From: Mycobacterium decipiens | Lineage (GTDB): Bacteria; Actinomycetota; Actinomycetes; Mycobacteriales; Mycobacteriaceae | Reading direction: 5' to 3' | Length of the DNA: 64,000 nt | Assembly: GCF_963853665.1 (NCBI RefSeq) | Contig: NZ_OY970459.1 | Coordinates: 3,038,001-3,102,000, forward strand | In this document: piece by piece, positions 10,256-19,825 of the stretch | Layout of the letters: each line of letters starts with the position of its first letter | Position numbering within the stretch: the first letter of the stretch is position 1 | Position numbers and translations under genes: made by a program | The notes under the pieces: generated by a model | The model's input: only the letters and a program-made list of their open reading frames with translations | The model's database searches: none | What the model was told of the DNA's origin: nothing

Positions 10256-11477
10256 CCGGCTCGTCATGATCGAGGGTGTAGCTGAGATCTGAATCCGCCG
10301 GTTCCAGCAGGGATCTGGCGATGTAGTTGGTGAGGCTGCGAAAGTCCACGCGAATCCGCGTAGGTATTCGAGGCGGCGGTTTATCGCTTCGGTGGGCGCG
10401 TTGGACGTGCCGGGGCGGTCGAAGCAGGCCAAGACGTCGGCGCCCCGCTTCTTTAGCTGCGTCCGAGGGTGATCAGTTCCTGCAGGGGCTTTGGGCACGC
10501 CGGTGCTGAGCGTGGTGATCAGCGCCGCCATCATGATGCGGCCTTTCTTGCGGTCGGGCTCTCCAGGTTGGCCTGGACCTCGACATGGGCATCGACGGCG
10601 AATAGGGTGGCCAGCCGGGCTTTTGCGTGTCGGTGAGCAGGCCAGCGCCGGTGTGCAGGGTGCGCCGTTGCTCGGTAGAGCGGATGGTCTTGCGGCCGCG
10701 GTGCCCGCAGGTAGCCAGTTGGACGCGGCGCCACCGGCGTCGGGTAGTTCTTCGGTGGCCGCGGTCTTGAACCCGGAAAATCCATCCATGGCAACCATTG
10801 CCACACCATCACGCCACTGCGTCGGCCTGTCGGCCAGCCATTGTTGGAGGGCATGTTTGGAGCGTCCTTCGATCATGTCGAGCAGCCGGACCGGGCCGGT
10901 CTGGTCGCGCACTGGGGTCAGGTCGACGACGACGGTGACGTACTTGTCGCCGCGGCCGATGTGACGCCAGACATGTTCGTCGACTCCGATCACCGCCACA
11001 TCGTCGAAACGGTCCGGAGCGGCGATGAGTAGCGGCGTGCCTTCGGCCAGCACCGCATTGTTAGCGGAGTTCCACGACGCTCCAGCGACCCGGGCCACGC
11101 TCAGGTGTTGGCATACAAGGGCTTCCAGCGCCCAAGGCAGACCGCACCGCGACAGCTTGGGCGCGGTTCGACCGCCTTGCTGGTGTCTTGGCGCGATACA
11201 CGACCACAGCCGGCGCATGGGTAGCGGCGGATGGTGATCAGCAAGGTCGTGGGCGGCCCCCCGAACGGTTCGTGTGCAAGTCGGCGGGTGACGCTGTCAC
11301 GCACGCTGCCCGGCTCACCGTGCGGCACCATCGGTCCTCGTCGGTGATCCGGCAGCCTAGCACGGCCCGGTCGGGTTGCGGGCGTTGTCCGGTCACCTCC
11401 AACCCAAGCTCGTCGAGGCGGCAGAAAGTGGTCACATCAGCGCAGGCGAAGCCCGCACCGCGGGTAGCGTCGTGCAC
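10256..11477 (-). pseudogene. ISL3-family transposase, multiply frameshifted
   Basis: Pieces of one ISL3 transposase appear in order across three frames. Near 11477-11320 is the N-terminus (GAGFACADVTTFCRLDELGL), then the zinc-finger region (FGGPPTTLLITIRRYPCAGCG) at about 11290-11150. The DDE core lies in the frame ending at 10241 (VIGVDEHVWRHIGRGDKYVTVVVDLTP, VAMDGFSGFKTAATEELPDA), then a shift, then KKRGADVLACFDRPGTSNAPTEAINRRLE and a C-terminus RSLTNYIARSLLEPA near 10340-10256. At least three frameshifts and a missing segment after ELPDA make it inactive. The plus-strand sequence ggctcttcgaccagccgat near 10169 may be a terminal inverted repeat; I find no matching other end. Confidence 0.8.
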
Positions 11478-11762
11478 GTCGAGGTCCTTCTAGATGGGCA
11501 GTGGGAGAACTCCCATCATCGGAAGACCTCGACCCTTACTCAGGCATCGACGCGCCGATTGCCCTCCACACCCCCATCTGCAAGAGACCCCAATGCAGGT
11601 AGTGCGCCGATCTCCACCAAGTCGCGGCCTTCGCCAAAAATGCAACCGGTCTGGGTGATCACCCAAAATCCGGCAGCTGCACCAGAATTCACCACTAAGC
11701 ACCCCTAGCGACAAACAATTCAAACACCGACTGCTACGTCGGTATCGCCGGACGAGACCAGG

Positions 11763-12062
11763 TCAGCCGGCGCGTGTGGCGTTGTCGGCCTCGGTGGTCA
11801 AGTACGCGGCCGCGGAGTCCAACAGCGAGGCCAGAAAGTCGTCAAAAATCACCGCTCCCCGACCACTGACCTCCCGATAGCTCACCGCCTGCGCGCGCAG
11901 GCGCGCCGCCACCCGCGCCGACACATCGTCGGCACCGGGGGCAACCACAGTGGTCGTCACCGCGTCCGCCGAAACACCACTGGCAACGATGCGCGCACCA
12001 ATGCCCCATGACTCATCCGCCGCTATGGTCAACGCCTCGGGTACAACGCTCACAAAAGACAT
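11763..12062 (-). CDS. PE-family protein
   Basis: 99 residues from the ATG at 12062. Begins MSFVSVVPEAL with Pro-Glu at 8-9, followed by a helical-hairpin length PE domain. Near the C-terminus YLTTE fits the YxxxD/E secretion signal recognised by ESX (type VII) systems. There is no PGRS or other extension. A PPE gene lies 340 bp upstream on the same strand, so here the PPE precedes the PE, the reverse of the usual PE-PPE order. It may correspond to PE22 of M. tuberculosis, which lies between pafA and prcA in opposite orientation; that is inference. Partner and function unknown. Confidence 0.75.
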   Translation of the reverse strand: MSFVSVVPEALTIAADESWGIGARIVASGVSADAVTTTVVAPGADDVSARVAARLRAQAVSYREVSGRGAVIFDDFLASLLDSAAAYLTTEADNATRAG

Positions 12063-12401
12063 GTCAACTCCGCTTCTTCTCAATCGACTCGAGCAATTAC
12101 CAAGAATTGCCAATTACCGTTCCACCGAAAGGCCTGACGACGCGCCCTGGCCCTGATCGCCCTAATGCGCGGCCGCACCCGTCGGCAAGATGAGCGTGAT
12201 GCTCGCCGAAATACACCGATCGGATCCCACCCAGCTAAAGAGGGCGGCGCCGACGGGCGCCGTGGCGTGTTGGCCGAAGCTATTCGCCGCAACCAGCTGC
12301 CGCCGCTGCCCTGCGGCATACAACCATTGTGTAGCCCCTACAGGCGACGGCCCATGCCGCGACCGGCATACTCAACTAACCGCCTGGGCCGTTCCGCTAT
12401 A
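12063..12401. other. gap between PPE and PE genes, no gene supported
   Basis: 339 bp on the minus strand between the PPE stop and the PE start. Short frames here are Arg-rich and unlike known proteins. It probably holds a promoter for the PE gene; no clear element seen. Confidence 0.5.
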
Positions 12402-12962
12402 TCACCCCTGAGCCCATTGGCGAGAAACCTCGTCGACCGTGATCTTCGGTGCCTCCACAAACGGCTGCACCCACCGCATGTCAAACTCCACGACACCTCG
12501 ATACGACTCCATCGTCCTAGCATTCGTATCCCAGTAATTCTGGTATTCGGCTTCACAGCACGCAATCTCGTGAAAGTTTTGCCCCAAGTGATTGGTCTGG
12601 TACAGCTGCTTTCTCCAGGCGACGTTGGCGGCGACCGTCTCCGTGGGCACCATCGAACGAGCCGCCCACTGCCAGGCATCCACGGTACAGCTGGCCAGTG
12701 CGGCGGTCGAGCTGGCACGTTTTGCTGTGTCGTTCAGCCAAGCCAGATAGGGTGCAGCCGCCTGGGTCATCTCTGTCGCCGCCTTACTCTGCCACGCCCC
12801 CGTCAGCGTCGTCAGCGCGCGGTTGATGTCGCACGCTGCTGTATAGAGGTCGTCCGCCAAGCGCCTCCACGCCATCCCGGCACGCCCCACCGAGTAAGGA
12901 CCCGGGCCGGCAAAAAACCTGCGGGCGTTCTCCTCCGGCGGTATCGCCGCGTAGCTAGGCAA
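12402..12962 (-). CDS. PPE-family protein (PPE domain only)
   Basis: About 186 residues. A PPE motif near residue 8 (AAIPPEENARR), the GPGPYSVGRAGMAWRRLADDL segment, the GAWQSKAATEM turn and AAAPYLAWLNDTA helix are typical of PPE domains. There is no long C-terminal extension. I prefer the TTG at 12962 because AAAGGA lies about eight bases ahead and it places PPE at the usual position; an in-frame ATG at 12986 adds eight residues. Residues MVPTETVAANVAWRKQLYQTNHLGQN resemble the PPE36 type. Probably exported by an ESX system with a PE partner; the adjacent PE is the obvious candidate. Confidence 0.78.
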   Translation of the reverse strand: MPSYAAIPPEENARRFFAGPGPYSVGRAGMAWRRLADDLYTAACDINRALTTLTGAWQSKAATEMTQAAAPYLAWLNDTAKRASSTAALASCTVDAWQWAARSMVPTETVAANVAWRKQLYQTNHLGQNFHEIACCEAEYQNYWDTNARTMESYRGVVEFDMRWVQPFVEAPKITVDEVSRQWAQG

Positions 12963-13523
12963 CTCTTTGTTCCTTTCGGGATGCATGTCGGCATTGACGG
13001 TGAACACAATAACAGCAATATGGGCGCTCAAATACCAGCCCGCCCAATGCTATTGGGCGCTCGTCCAATAGCACCGGTGGGCATTTTCGCGGGTGTCCCG
13101 ACAGGTGAACTCATCCCGGTGGAGAAATGCTGCGCAGATACCGGGTTGTGGGTAGTGGTAAACAACGCCGATGTCTGCATCAGCACGTCACCAGAATGCG
13201 TTCCTATCGATGTGATTCGCCCAACTGGAAACGAACCTCATTGGGGCGCTTGCCGTTACACAACGTTTCTGTAACTGCTGCGAAGTTCGGACGGCAGAAT
13301 CGTCAGCGGCAGCTCGGGCACGTGCAATGTCACCCTGCCGCTCTTGAGGGTATGTGCGTCAACCCAATTCGGCGAGGAAGGGCACCGACGCGCTGCGGCG
13401 CCGCCAGACGTGGCCGATGTCTACCGCGGCTCATTCACACTTTTCTGGACACCAACCAGACAAAGGCGCCGGCAAGCGAGACGACGCTGAGTGACTACTG
13501 CGACGCGGTCGCCGCTAGTCGGG
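12963..13523. other. region between PPE gene and pafA copy 2, no gene supported
   Basis: 561 bp. Contains an 8-bp inverted repeat GCTATTGG / CCAATAGC (13049-13056 and 13065-13072) upstream of the PPE gene. The last ~20 bp before the pafA stop resemble the sequence around the pafB start, marking the edge of the duplicated unit. No credible reading frame. Confidence 0.55.
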
Positions 13524-14881
13524 CTACATGCTCGCGATCAGCCGTTTAACCCGCTCGTCGACCGCCCGGAACGGGTCTTTGCACAGCACGGTGCGCTGCG
13601 CCTGGTCGTTGAGTTTGAGATGCACCCAGTCGACGGTGAAATCACGCCCCGCTTCCTGCGCGGCGCTGATGAACTCACCACGCAGCCTGGCGCGCGTGGT
13701 CTGCGGCGGCTGGTCCACGGCCTCCGCGATTTCTTCGTCGGTGGTCACCCTCGCCGCCAACCCTTTGCGCTGCAGCAGATCAAAGACACCGCGTCCGCGT
13801 TTGATGTCGTGGTATGCCAGATCCAGCTGAGCGATCTTCGGATGGGACAGCTCCATGTTGTAGCGGTCCTGATAGCGCTGGAACAGCTTGCGTTTGATCA
13901 CCCAGTCGATCTCGGTGTCGACCTTGGCGAAATCCTGGCTTTCGACGGCATCAAGCTGTCGGCCCCACAGGTCAACGACCTGCTCGATCTGCGCGTTGGG
14001 CTCGCGGGTCTGCAGATGCTCGACGGCGCGGGTGTAGTACTCCCGCTGGATGTCCAGCGCGCTGGCCTGACGTCCGCCGGCCAACCGAACCGGCCGGCGG
14101 CCGGTGACGTCGTGACTGACCTCGCGGATGGCACGGATCGGGTTATCCAGCGAGAAGTCCCGGAACGCCACCCCCGCCTCGATCATTTCCAGCACCAGCG
14201 CCGCGGTGCCCACCTTGAGCATGGTGGTGGTCTCGCACATGTTGGAGTCACCGACGATGACGTGCAACCGCCGGTACTTCTCGGCATCGGCATGCGGCTC
14301 GTCGCGAGTGTTGATGATCGGCCGGCTACGGGTGGTGGCCGAGGAGATCCCTCCCAGATGTGCTCGGCGCGTTGGGATAGGCAGAACGTCGCGGCCTTAG
14401 GGGTCTGCAGCACCTTGCCAGCGCCGCAGATCAGTTGGCGAGTGACCAGGAAGGGCAACAGCACATCGGAAATCCGGGAGAACTCGCCGGCCCGCACGAT
14501 CAGGTAGTTCTCGTGGCAACCGTAGGAGTTACCCGCCGAATCGGTGTTGTTCTTGAACAGGTAAATGTCGCCACCGATGCCTTCGTCGGCGAGCCGCTGC
14601 TCGGCGTCGACGAGCAGGTCTTCGAGCACCCATTCACCGGCCCGGTCATGGGTGACCAGCTGCACCAGGCTGTCGCATTCGGCGGTGGCGTACTCGGGAT
14701 GGCTACCCACGTCGAGGTAAAGCCGCGCGCCGTTGCGCAAGAACACGTTGGAGCTGCGGCCCCAGGACACCACCCGACGGAACAGGTAGCGGGCCACCTC
14801 GTCCGGGGACAGGCGACGATGGCCGTGGAACGTGCAGGTGACACCGAACTCGGTCTCGATGCCCATGATTCGCCGCTGCAC
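13524..14881 (-). pseudogene. pafA: pafA copy 2, full length with one single-base frameshift
   Basis: Pup-protein ligase, which joins the C-terminal Glu of Pup to substrate lysines using ATP. From GTG at 14881 the frame carries GIETEFG, catalytic Asp57 (LYLDVGS) and the core to about residue 180 (AEHIWEG). It then leaves frame near 14347-14353. The rest ([21 protein letters not shown] to the final IASM) continues in another frame to 13524. The span is 1358 bases; an intact 452-residue gene would need 1359, so exactly one base is missing. Everything else looks well conserved. It could be a true inactivation, a sequencing error, or rescue by frameshifting. Two open pieces are 14881 to about 14183 and about 14267 to 13524. 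Confidence 0.85.
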
Positions 14882-14962
14882 GAGTTCGAGCGTACTTGTT
14901 GTCCGACCGCGACGGTGCGCAAGCCTCGCATGCGGAGCGTCGTTGTTGGGTTAGGCGTCCGG

Positions 14963-15954
14963 TCAGCGCGCTCCCGGGCTGCCGAACAGCAGCCCGCGCT
15001 TGCCGCCGTTGCCACCGAGCCCATCGGCTCCCGGGGGCGGTACCGGGGTCCGCCGCCAGCACCGGCCCCGCCGTGCCCATCGTCGCCGATCAGGTATGCG
15101 TTGCCGCCGTGCCCGCCTGTTCCGCCGGCCCCACCAGGCCCGGTAGTGCCGGCACCACCTGGGCCGGCATCCCCGCCAGCCCCGCCACTGCCAACCAGGA
15201 AGCCGCCGTCTCCGCCATTTCCGCCGGGATTGCCGTCGCCGCCGAGGCCACCGCTGCTGGCCGAGCCCGGCGCGCCGGTCCCGCCGGTGCCGCCGAGAAA
15301 GACGGGAGCTCCGCTGCTCGCGCCGGCCCCGGCATCACCACCGTTTCCGTACAACAGCCCGGCGTAGCCGCCGTTGCCACCGGCACCGCCGTCGCCACCG
15401 CCGGACGCGCCGGGCGCCCCGTTGCCGCCCCTACCGCCGTGGCCGATCAGCCCCGCCGACCCGCCGGCGCCGCCGGCGGCTCCGGGGCTGGTGCTGTTTC
15501 CGCCGTTGCCGCCGGTGCCGTACAGGAATCCACCGGGCCCACCGGGTTGGCCCACCCCATCAACGGTTCCCCCATCGGCGCCGTCGCCGATCAACGGGCG
15601 CCCCAGCAGCGTCTGGGGCGGTGCGTTGACGGCGTTGAGCAGCTCCTGCTGCACGGTCTGCAGGGGTACGCGTTGGCCGCCTCGGCCCCGGCATACCAGC
15701 TCCCACCGGCGGTCAGGGCCTGCACGAATTGATCATGAAATGCCGCTGCCTGGGCGCTGAGCGCCTGATAGCTCGAAGCGTGCGCGCCGAACGGCGCCAC
15801 AAGCTGCTCCGACATCTCATCGGCCGCGGCCGCAACCACCCCGGTCGTGGGAGCCGCCAGCGCGGCATTCGCCGCGTCGGATCGCCGAACCAATCCCGGC
15901 CAGGTCACCGGCCGTCGCCAGCAACGCCTCCGGAGCCGTGATCACAAACGACAT
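14963..15954 (-). pseudogene. PE_PGRS gene with at least three frameshifts
   Basis: Starts at ATG 15954 with [25 protein letters not shown], then loses frame near 15878-15886, where one extra G precedes AATGCCGCG. The PE domain resumes ([17 protein letters not shown]), and a second shift near 15665 (one C missing after TAC CCC) moves to the frame with [21 protein letters not shown] and the Gly-Gly-X PGRS repeats. A third near 15035-15050 is needed to reach [19 protein letters not shown] and the stop at 14963. Position beside pafA matches PE_PGRS36/PE21 of M. tuberculosis, which as I recall is also a broken gene, so the decay may be old. Confidence 0.75.
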
Positions 15955-16093
15955 GTGACACCTCACATCGCACGGCAACCCGCCAATCGGCTAGTCGCAA
16001 TGGATGAAATCGGCGGCAACGAACCTTATCGTGATCCGGCGGCTCATCTTCCCGAATCCACCGAACACGTTTAGCAGCGCCTCGCGCCACTGC

Positions 16094-16837
16094 CTAGTCC
16101 GAAGATTCGCTGTCGGCTTCGGGGCTCGTCGAGCCGTCCGGTAGCAGTGCTTCCAACGCGGATCCGGTGACACGCCGAAACGCCCGCCGCGGCCGCTGGG
16201 CGTCAAGGATGGCCACCTCCAAGTTGGACACACCAAGAGTGGGCTGGTCGCTGCCGTTGCCGCCGCTCGCCCGCAGCGCCTGCACCGCGATCCGAACGGC
16301 GTCGGTCAGGTCGGCGTTCTCGGCGTAAGACTCCTTGAGCGCATTGGTGATCGGCTCCGTGGTGCCACCCATGACCACGAAATGCGGCTCGTCAGCGATC
16401 GACCCGTCATAGGTGATCCGGTACAGCTCGGGTGGTTTCGTCTCGCCGTAGTGCGCCACCTCGGCCACGCACAACTCGACCTCGTAGGGCTTGGCCTGCT
16501 CGGTGAAGATGGTGCCCAGCGTCTGCGCGTAGACGTTGGCCAGCTGTCGGCCGGTGACGTCGCGGCGGTCGTAGGCGTAGCCGCGGGTGTCGGCGAACTG
16601 GATCCCGCCACGGCGCAGATTGTCGAACTCGTTGAACTTGCCGGCGGCCGCGAAGCCCACCCGATCGTAGAGTTCGCTGATCTTCTGCAGGGATCGCGAC
16701 GGGTTCTCGGCGACGAACAGCACACCGCCGGAGTAGGCCAGCGCCACCACGCTGCGGCCGCGCGCTATGCCCTTGCGCGCGAGCTCGCTGCGCTCCCGCA
16801 TCGCCTGTTCAGGAGAAATGAAATACGGGAAGCTCAC
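16094..16837 (-). CDS. prcA: 20S proteasome alpha subunit
   Basis: 247 residues, forms the outer seven-membered rings of the core particle. The N-terminal gating segment [27 protein letters not shown] is present, followed by the proteasome alpha fold ([19 protein letters not shown]). It lacks a catalytic Thr, as expected. Starts at GTG overlapping the prcB stop by four bases, so the two subunits are translationally coupled. The C-terminal ~15 residues are acidic and differ from M. tuberculosis, the main species difference here. Confidence 0.97.
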   Translation of the reverse strand: MSFPYFISPEQAMRERSELARKGIARGRSVVALAYSGGVLFVAENPSRSLQKISELYDRVGFAAAGKFNEFDNLRRGGIQFADTRGYAYDRRDVTGRQLANVYAQTLGTIFTEQAKPYEVELCVAEVAHYGETKPPELYRITYDGSIADEPHFVVMGGTTEPITNALKESYAENADLTDAVRIAVQALRASGGNGSDQPTLGVSNLEVAILDAQRPRRAFRRVTGSALEALLPDGSTSPEADSESSD

Positions 16838-17706
16838 TTCTCACCGCCATCAGGACCGAAAGTGTCCGCGCGTGAACGGCTTTCGATGATTTCGCGGGCC
16901 AATTCTGCGATCCGGCTCTCTGGCACATCGGCCGCCCCGTCGGCGCCGATGGTGACGGCCGTCGGGTAGATGCCGCGGACCAGATCCGGTCCACCGGTGG
17001 CAGAGTCGTCGTCGGCGGCGTCGTAGAGTGCCTCCACGGCTACCCGCAACGCCGAATCGGCGTCGGTGACCTGCGAATACAACTTCTTCATCGACGACTT
17101 GGCAAAGATCGACCCCGACCCCACAGCCTGATAACCCTCTTCTTCGATGTTCCAGCCGCCGGCAGCATCGAATGACACGATGCGGCCCGCGCCCTGCGGG
17201 TCGGACGCGTGGATGTCGTAGCCCACCAGCAGCGGTAGCGCCACCAGCCCTTGCAGCGCGGCCCCCAGGTTGCCGCGCACCATGATCGCGAGCCGGTTGA
17301 CCTTGCCGGCAAACGTAAGCGGCACCCCTTCAAGCTTCTCGTAGTGCTCGAGTTCGACCGCGTAGAGGCGGGCAAACTCGACGGCGATGGCAGCGGTGCC
17401 GGCAATGCCGGTCGCGGTGTAGTCGTCGGTGATGTAGACCTTACGCACGTCGCGCCCGGCGATCATGTTGCCCTGGGTCGAGCGCCGGTCACCGGCGATA
17501 ACGACACCGCTCGGGAATTTCAGGGCCACGATCGTGGTGCCGTGGGGCAGCTGGTCACCGCCGGGTCGCGCGCCGCCGCTGAGGCTTGCCGGCAACAGTT
17601 CGGGCGCCTGGCGGCGGAGCAGATCAGCGAAGGATGACAGGTCTACAGCGGGTGATCGGAATGGTGCTGAGTTGATGGACAGGCGATCGGGCAACGGCCA
17701 GGTCAC
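16834..17706 (-). CDS. prcB: 20S proteasome beta subunit (catalytic)
   Basis: 290 residues. A propeptide of 56 residues ends at HG before TTIVALKF, so Thr57 becomes the N-terminal nucleophile after self-processing. The supporting Lys (VALK) and Asp (AGDRRS) are present, as is the conserved GSGS loop region. Forms the two inner heptameric rings. Starts at GTG with a four-base overlap with the pup stop. The leader differs in sequence from M. tuberculosis but is one residue shorter only, so assembly is expected to be normal. Confidence 0.97.
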   Translation of the reverse strand: MTWPLPDRLSINSAPFRSPAVDLSSFADLLRRQAPELLPASLSGGARPGGDQLPHGTTIVALKFPSGVVIAGDRRSTQGNMIAGRDVRKVYITDDYTATGIAGTAAIAVEFARLYAVELEHYEKLEGVPLTFAGKVNRLAIMVRGNLGAALQGLVALPLLVGYDIHASDPQGAGRIVSFDAAGGWNIEEEGYQAVGSGSIFAKSSMKKLYSQVTDADSALRVAVEALYDAADDDSATGGPDLVRGIYPTAVTIGADGAADVPESRIAELAREIIESRSRADTFGPDGGEK

Positions 17707-17897
17707 TGGCCGCCCTTTTGGACGTACGCGCGGACGAAGTCCTCGGCATTCTCTTCCAGGACGTCGTCGATTTCGTCGAGCAGATCGTCGGTTTCCTCCG
17801 TGAGCTTCTCGCGACGCTCCTGGCCCGCGGCGGTGCTGCTGGCGAGGTCGTCATCGTCGCCGCCGCCACCACCACGTTTAGTCTGCTCCTGAGCCAT
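17703..17897 (-). CDS. pup: prokaryotic ubiquitin-like protein Pup
   Basis: 64 residues from ATG 17897, which follows AGGAGG at ideal spacing; an upstream start at 17918 is less likely. Highly charged and disordered with a central helix ([26 protein letters not shown]) that binds the Mpa coiled coil. Ends in GGQ, so Dop must deamidate the last Gln to Glu before ligation. First gene of pup-prcB-prcA, linked by four-base overlaps. The single Lys near the C-terminus (VQKGGQ) is present. Confidence 0.97.
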   Translation of the reverse strand: MAQEQTKRGGGGGDDDDLASSTAAGQERREKLTEETDDLLDEIDDVLEENAEDFVRAYVQKGGQ

Positions 17898-18019
17898 CGC
17901 CGCCTCCTGCTTCGTCATGGCCTTTTGGAAAGGTCACGGGCGCGCGTCACGCGCCGCTGGTCCTCTCTACCCTACCGGTCAACCCCGACGTTTCCTGGCT
18001 TAACCAGGCTTAGCGAGGC

Positions 18020-19528
18020 TCAGCTGGTCAGTTGTTCCACCAGCTCCACAGCGCTGTCCACCGAATCCAGCAGTGCCCCGACGTGCGCCTTGCTGCCCCG
18101 CAGCGGCTCCAGCGTCGGGATGCGAACCAGCGAGTCGCCGCCCAGGTCAAAGATCACCGAATCCCAGCTCGCCGCGGCGATATCCGCCCCGAAGCGGCGC
18201 AGGCATTCGCCGCGGAAGTACGCGCGGGTGTCGGTCGGCGGGTTCTCCACCGCGCTGAGCACCTGGTGTTCGCTGACCAGGCGCTTCATCGAGCCGCGCG
18301 CGACCAGCCGGTTGTATAGGCCCTTGTCCAGCCGGACATCGGAATATTGCAGGTCAACAAGATGCAGCCGGGGCGCCGACCAGCTTAGGTTCTCCCGTTG
18401 CCGGAATCCTTCCAGCAGTCGCAGCTTGGCCGGCCAGTCCAGCAGCTCCGCGCAGTCCATCGGGTCACGCTCGAGCTGGTCGAGCACGTGCGCCCAGGTT
18501 TCCACGATGTCGGCCGCCCGGGGATCGGGGTCGCGGCTGTCCACCAACTTGGCCACCCGGTCGAGATAGATCCGTTGCAGCGCGAGGCCCGTCAATTCAC
18601 GACCGTCGACCAGGGCAACGGTCGCCCGCAGCGAGGGATCGCGGGAGATCGCGTGGACCGCGTGCACCGGGCGGGCCAGTGCCAGGTCGGTCAGGTCTAT
18701 CCCATGAGCCGGGCCTTCTTCGATCAGATCGAGCACCAGCGCGGTTGCACCCAGCTTCAGGTAGGTCGACGTTTCGGCAAGGTTGGCATCGCCGATGATG
18801 ACGTGCAGCCGCCGGTACCTGTCGGCATCGGCGTGCGGTTCGTCGCGGGTATTGATGATGCCGCGCTTGAGTGTGGTCTCCAGTCCGACCTCGACCTCGA
18901 TGTAGTCGGAGCGCTGGGACAGCTGGAAGCCGGGCTCATCACCGGAAGGCCCGATCCCGACCCGGCCCGACCCGGTCACCACCTGCCGCGAAACCAGAAA
19001 TGGGGTCAATCCGGCGATGATGGCCGAGAACGGTGTCTGCCGCGACATCAGGTAATTCTCGTGCGACCCGTAGGAAGCGCCCTTGCCGTCGACGTTGTTC
19101 TTGTATAGCTGCAGTTTCGCGGCTCCGGGCACGCTGGCGACATGCCGAGCGGCCGCCTCCATCACCCGCTCGCCGGCCTTGTCCCAGATCACGGCGTCGA
19201 GCGGGTCGGTGCATTCGGGCGCGGAGTATTCCGGGTGCGCGTGGTCGACGTACAGCCGCGCCCCGTTGGTCAAGATCATGTTGGCGGCCCCGACCTCGTC
19301 GGCGTCGACCACCGGCGGCGGGCCGGCCGAGCGGCTCAGGTCGAAACCCCGGGCGTCCCGCAGCGGCGATTCCACCTCGTAGTCCCAGCGGGTGCGTTTG
19401 GCGCGCTGAATGCCGGCGGCGGCGGCGTAGGCCAACACCGCCTGCGTAGAGGTGAGGATCGGGTTAGCGGTCGGGTCCGACGGCGACGAAATGCCGTACT
19501 CGACCTCCGTCCCGATAATCCGTTGCAT
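18020..19528 (-). CDS. dop: Pup deamidase/depupylase Dop
   Basis: 502 residues, a paralogue of PafA. It deamidates Pup and removes Pup from substrates. N-terminal [16 protein letters not shown] carries the ATP/Mg Glu motif matching GIETEFG in PafA. A Dop-specific loop follows (about 37-78) and the [15 protein letters not shown] segment corresponds to the catalytic Asp region. Further conserved blocks are [17 protein letters not shown] and [34 protein letters not shown]. No frameshift is seen, unlike pafA. Separated from pup by about 120 bp, so it may have its own transcript. Confidence 0.96.
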   Translation of the reverse strand: MQRIIGTEVEYGISSPSDPTANPILTSTQAVLAYAAAAGIQRAKRTRWDYEVESPLRDARGFDLSRSAGPPPVVDADEVGAANMILTNGARLYVDHAHPEYSAPECTDPLDAVIWDKAGERVMEAAARHVASVPGAAKLQLYKNNVDGKGASYGSHENYLMSRQTPFSAIIAGLTPFLVSRQVVTGSGRVGIGPSGDEPGFQLSQRSDYIEVEVGLETTLKRGIINTRDEPHADADRYRRLHVIIGDANLAETSTYLKLGATALVLDLIEEGPAHGIDLTDLALARPVHAVHAISRDPSLRATVALVDGRELTGLALQRIYLDRVAKLVDSRDPDPRAADIVETWAHVLDQLERDPMDCAELLDWPAKLRLLEGFRQRENLSWSAPRLHLVDLQYSDVRLDKGLYNRLVARGSMKRLVSEHQVLSAVENPPTDTRAYFRGECLRRFGADIAAASWDSVIFDLGGDSLVRIPTLEPLRGSKAHVGALLDSVDSAVELVEQLTS

Positions 19529-19555
19529 GGCCTAGAGCCTAGGCCGCCCGACGAT

Positions 19556-19666
19556 GCGGCCCGCGCGGCGGGCCGCTGAGGAGGCGGGCGATCAAGCAGG
19601 GGCCGCCCGACCCCCAACATCGCAGCGGCCCGTGCGGCGGGCCGCTGAGGAGGCGGGCGATCAAGC
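19556..19666. repeat. two 42-bp GC-rich repeats with hairpins, upstream of dop
   Basis: Copies at 19556-19597 and 19625-19666 differ by one base. Each begins with a 9-bp perfect stem (gcggcccgc/gcgggccgc) around three bases, and each is preceded by ggccgcccgac. They could act as terminators or be a mobile intergenic repeat. Confidence 0.75.
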
Positions 19667-19738
19667 TGCTGGCACTGACCGCCACAGGTTGGTAGCGTCG
19701 CTGGCGACCGGCGCACCGAGACCCTCGGAGAATCTACG

Positions 19739-19825
19739 TTGACGTTAAAAGCATTGCAGCCGTTGCTGTTTCCGATAATGTTGTCTAGTTCCTGCTCCGC
19801 GGCCACCCGGGGTGATCAGCGATGA
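19739..19825 (+). CDS. possible 28-residue leader peptide overlapping DUF2314 gene
   Basis: A TTG start follows GGAG at about eight bases. The product has a basic start, a hydrophobic run (ALQPLLFPIML) and SSSC, similar to a weak lipoprotein signal. It stops at TGA inside the ATG of the next gene (ATGA overlap). It could be a coupled leader or the signal peptide of the next protein split by a frameshift. Low certainty. Confidence 0.3.
   Translation: MTLKALQPLLFPIMLSSSCSAATRGDQR

Noticed and set aside
11490..11723. 77-residue minus-strand ORF beside the ISL3 remnant
   Set aside because: No similarity to known proteins, no ribosome site, and both strands are equally open.
12165..13274. 369-residue plus-strand ORF
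   Set aside because: Antisense to the PPE gene and Arg/His/Pro-rich, typical of a shadow frame in high-GC DNA.
13491..14507. 338-residue plus-strand ORF
   Set aside because: Antisense shadow of pafA copy 2.
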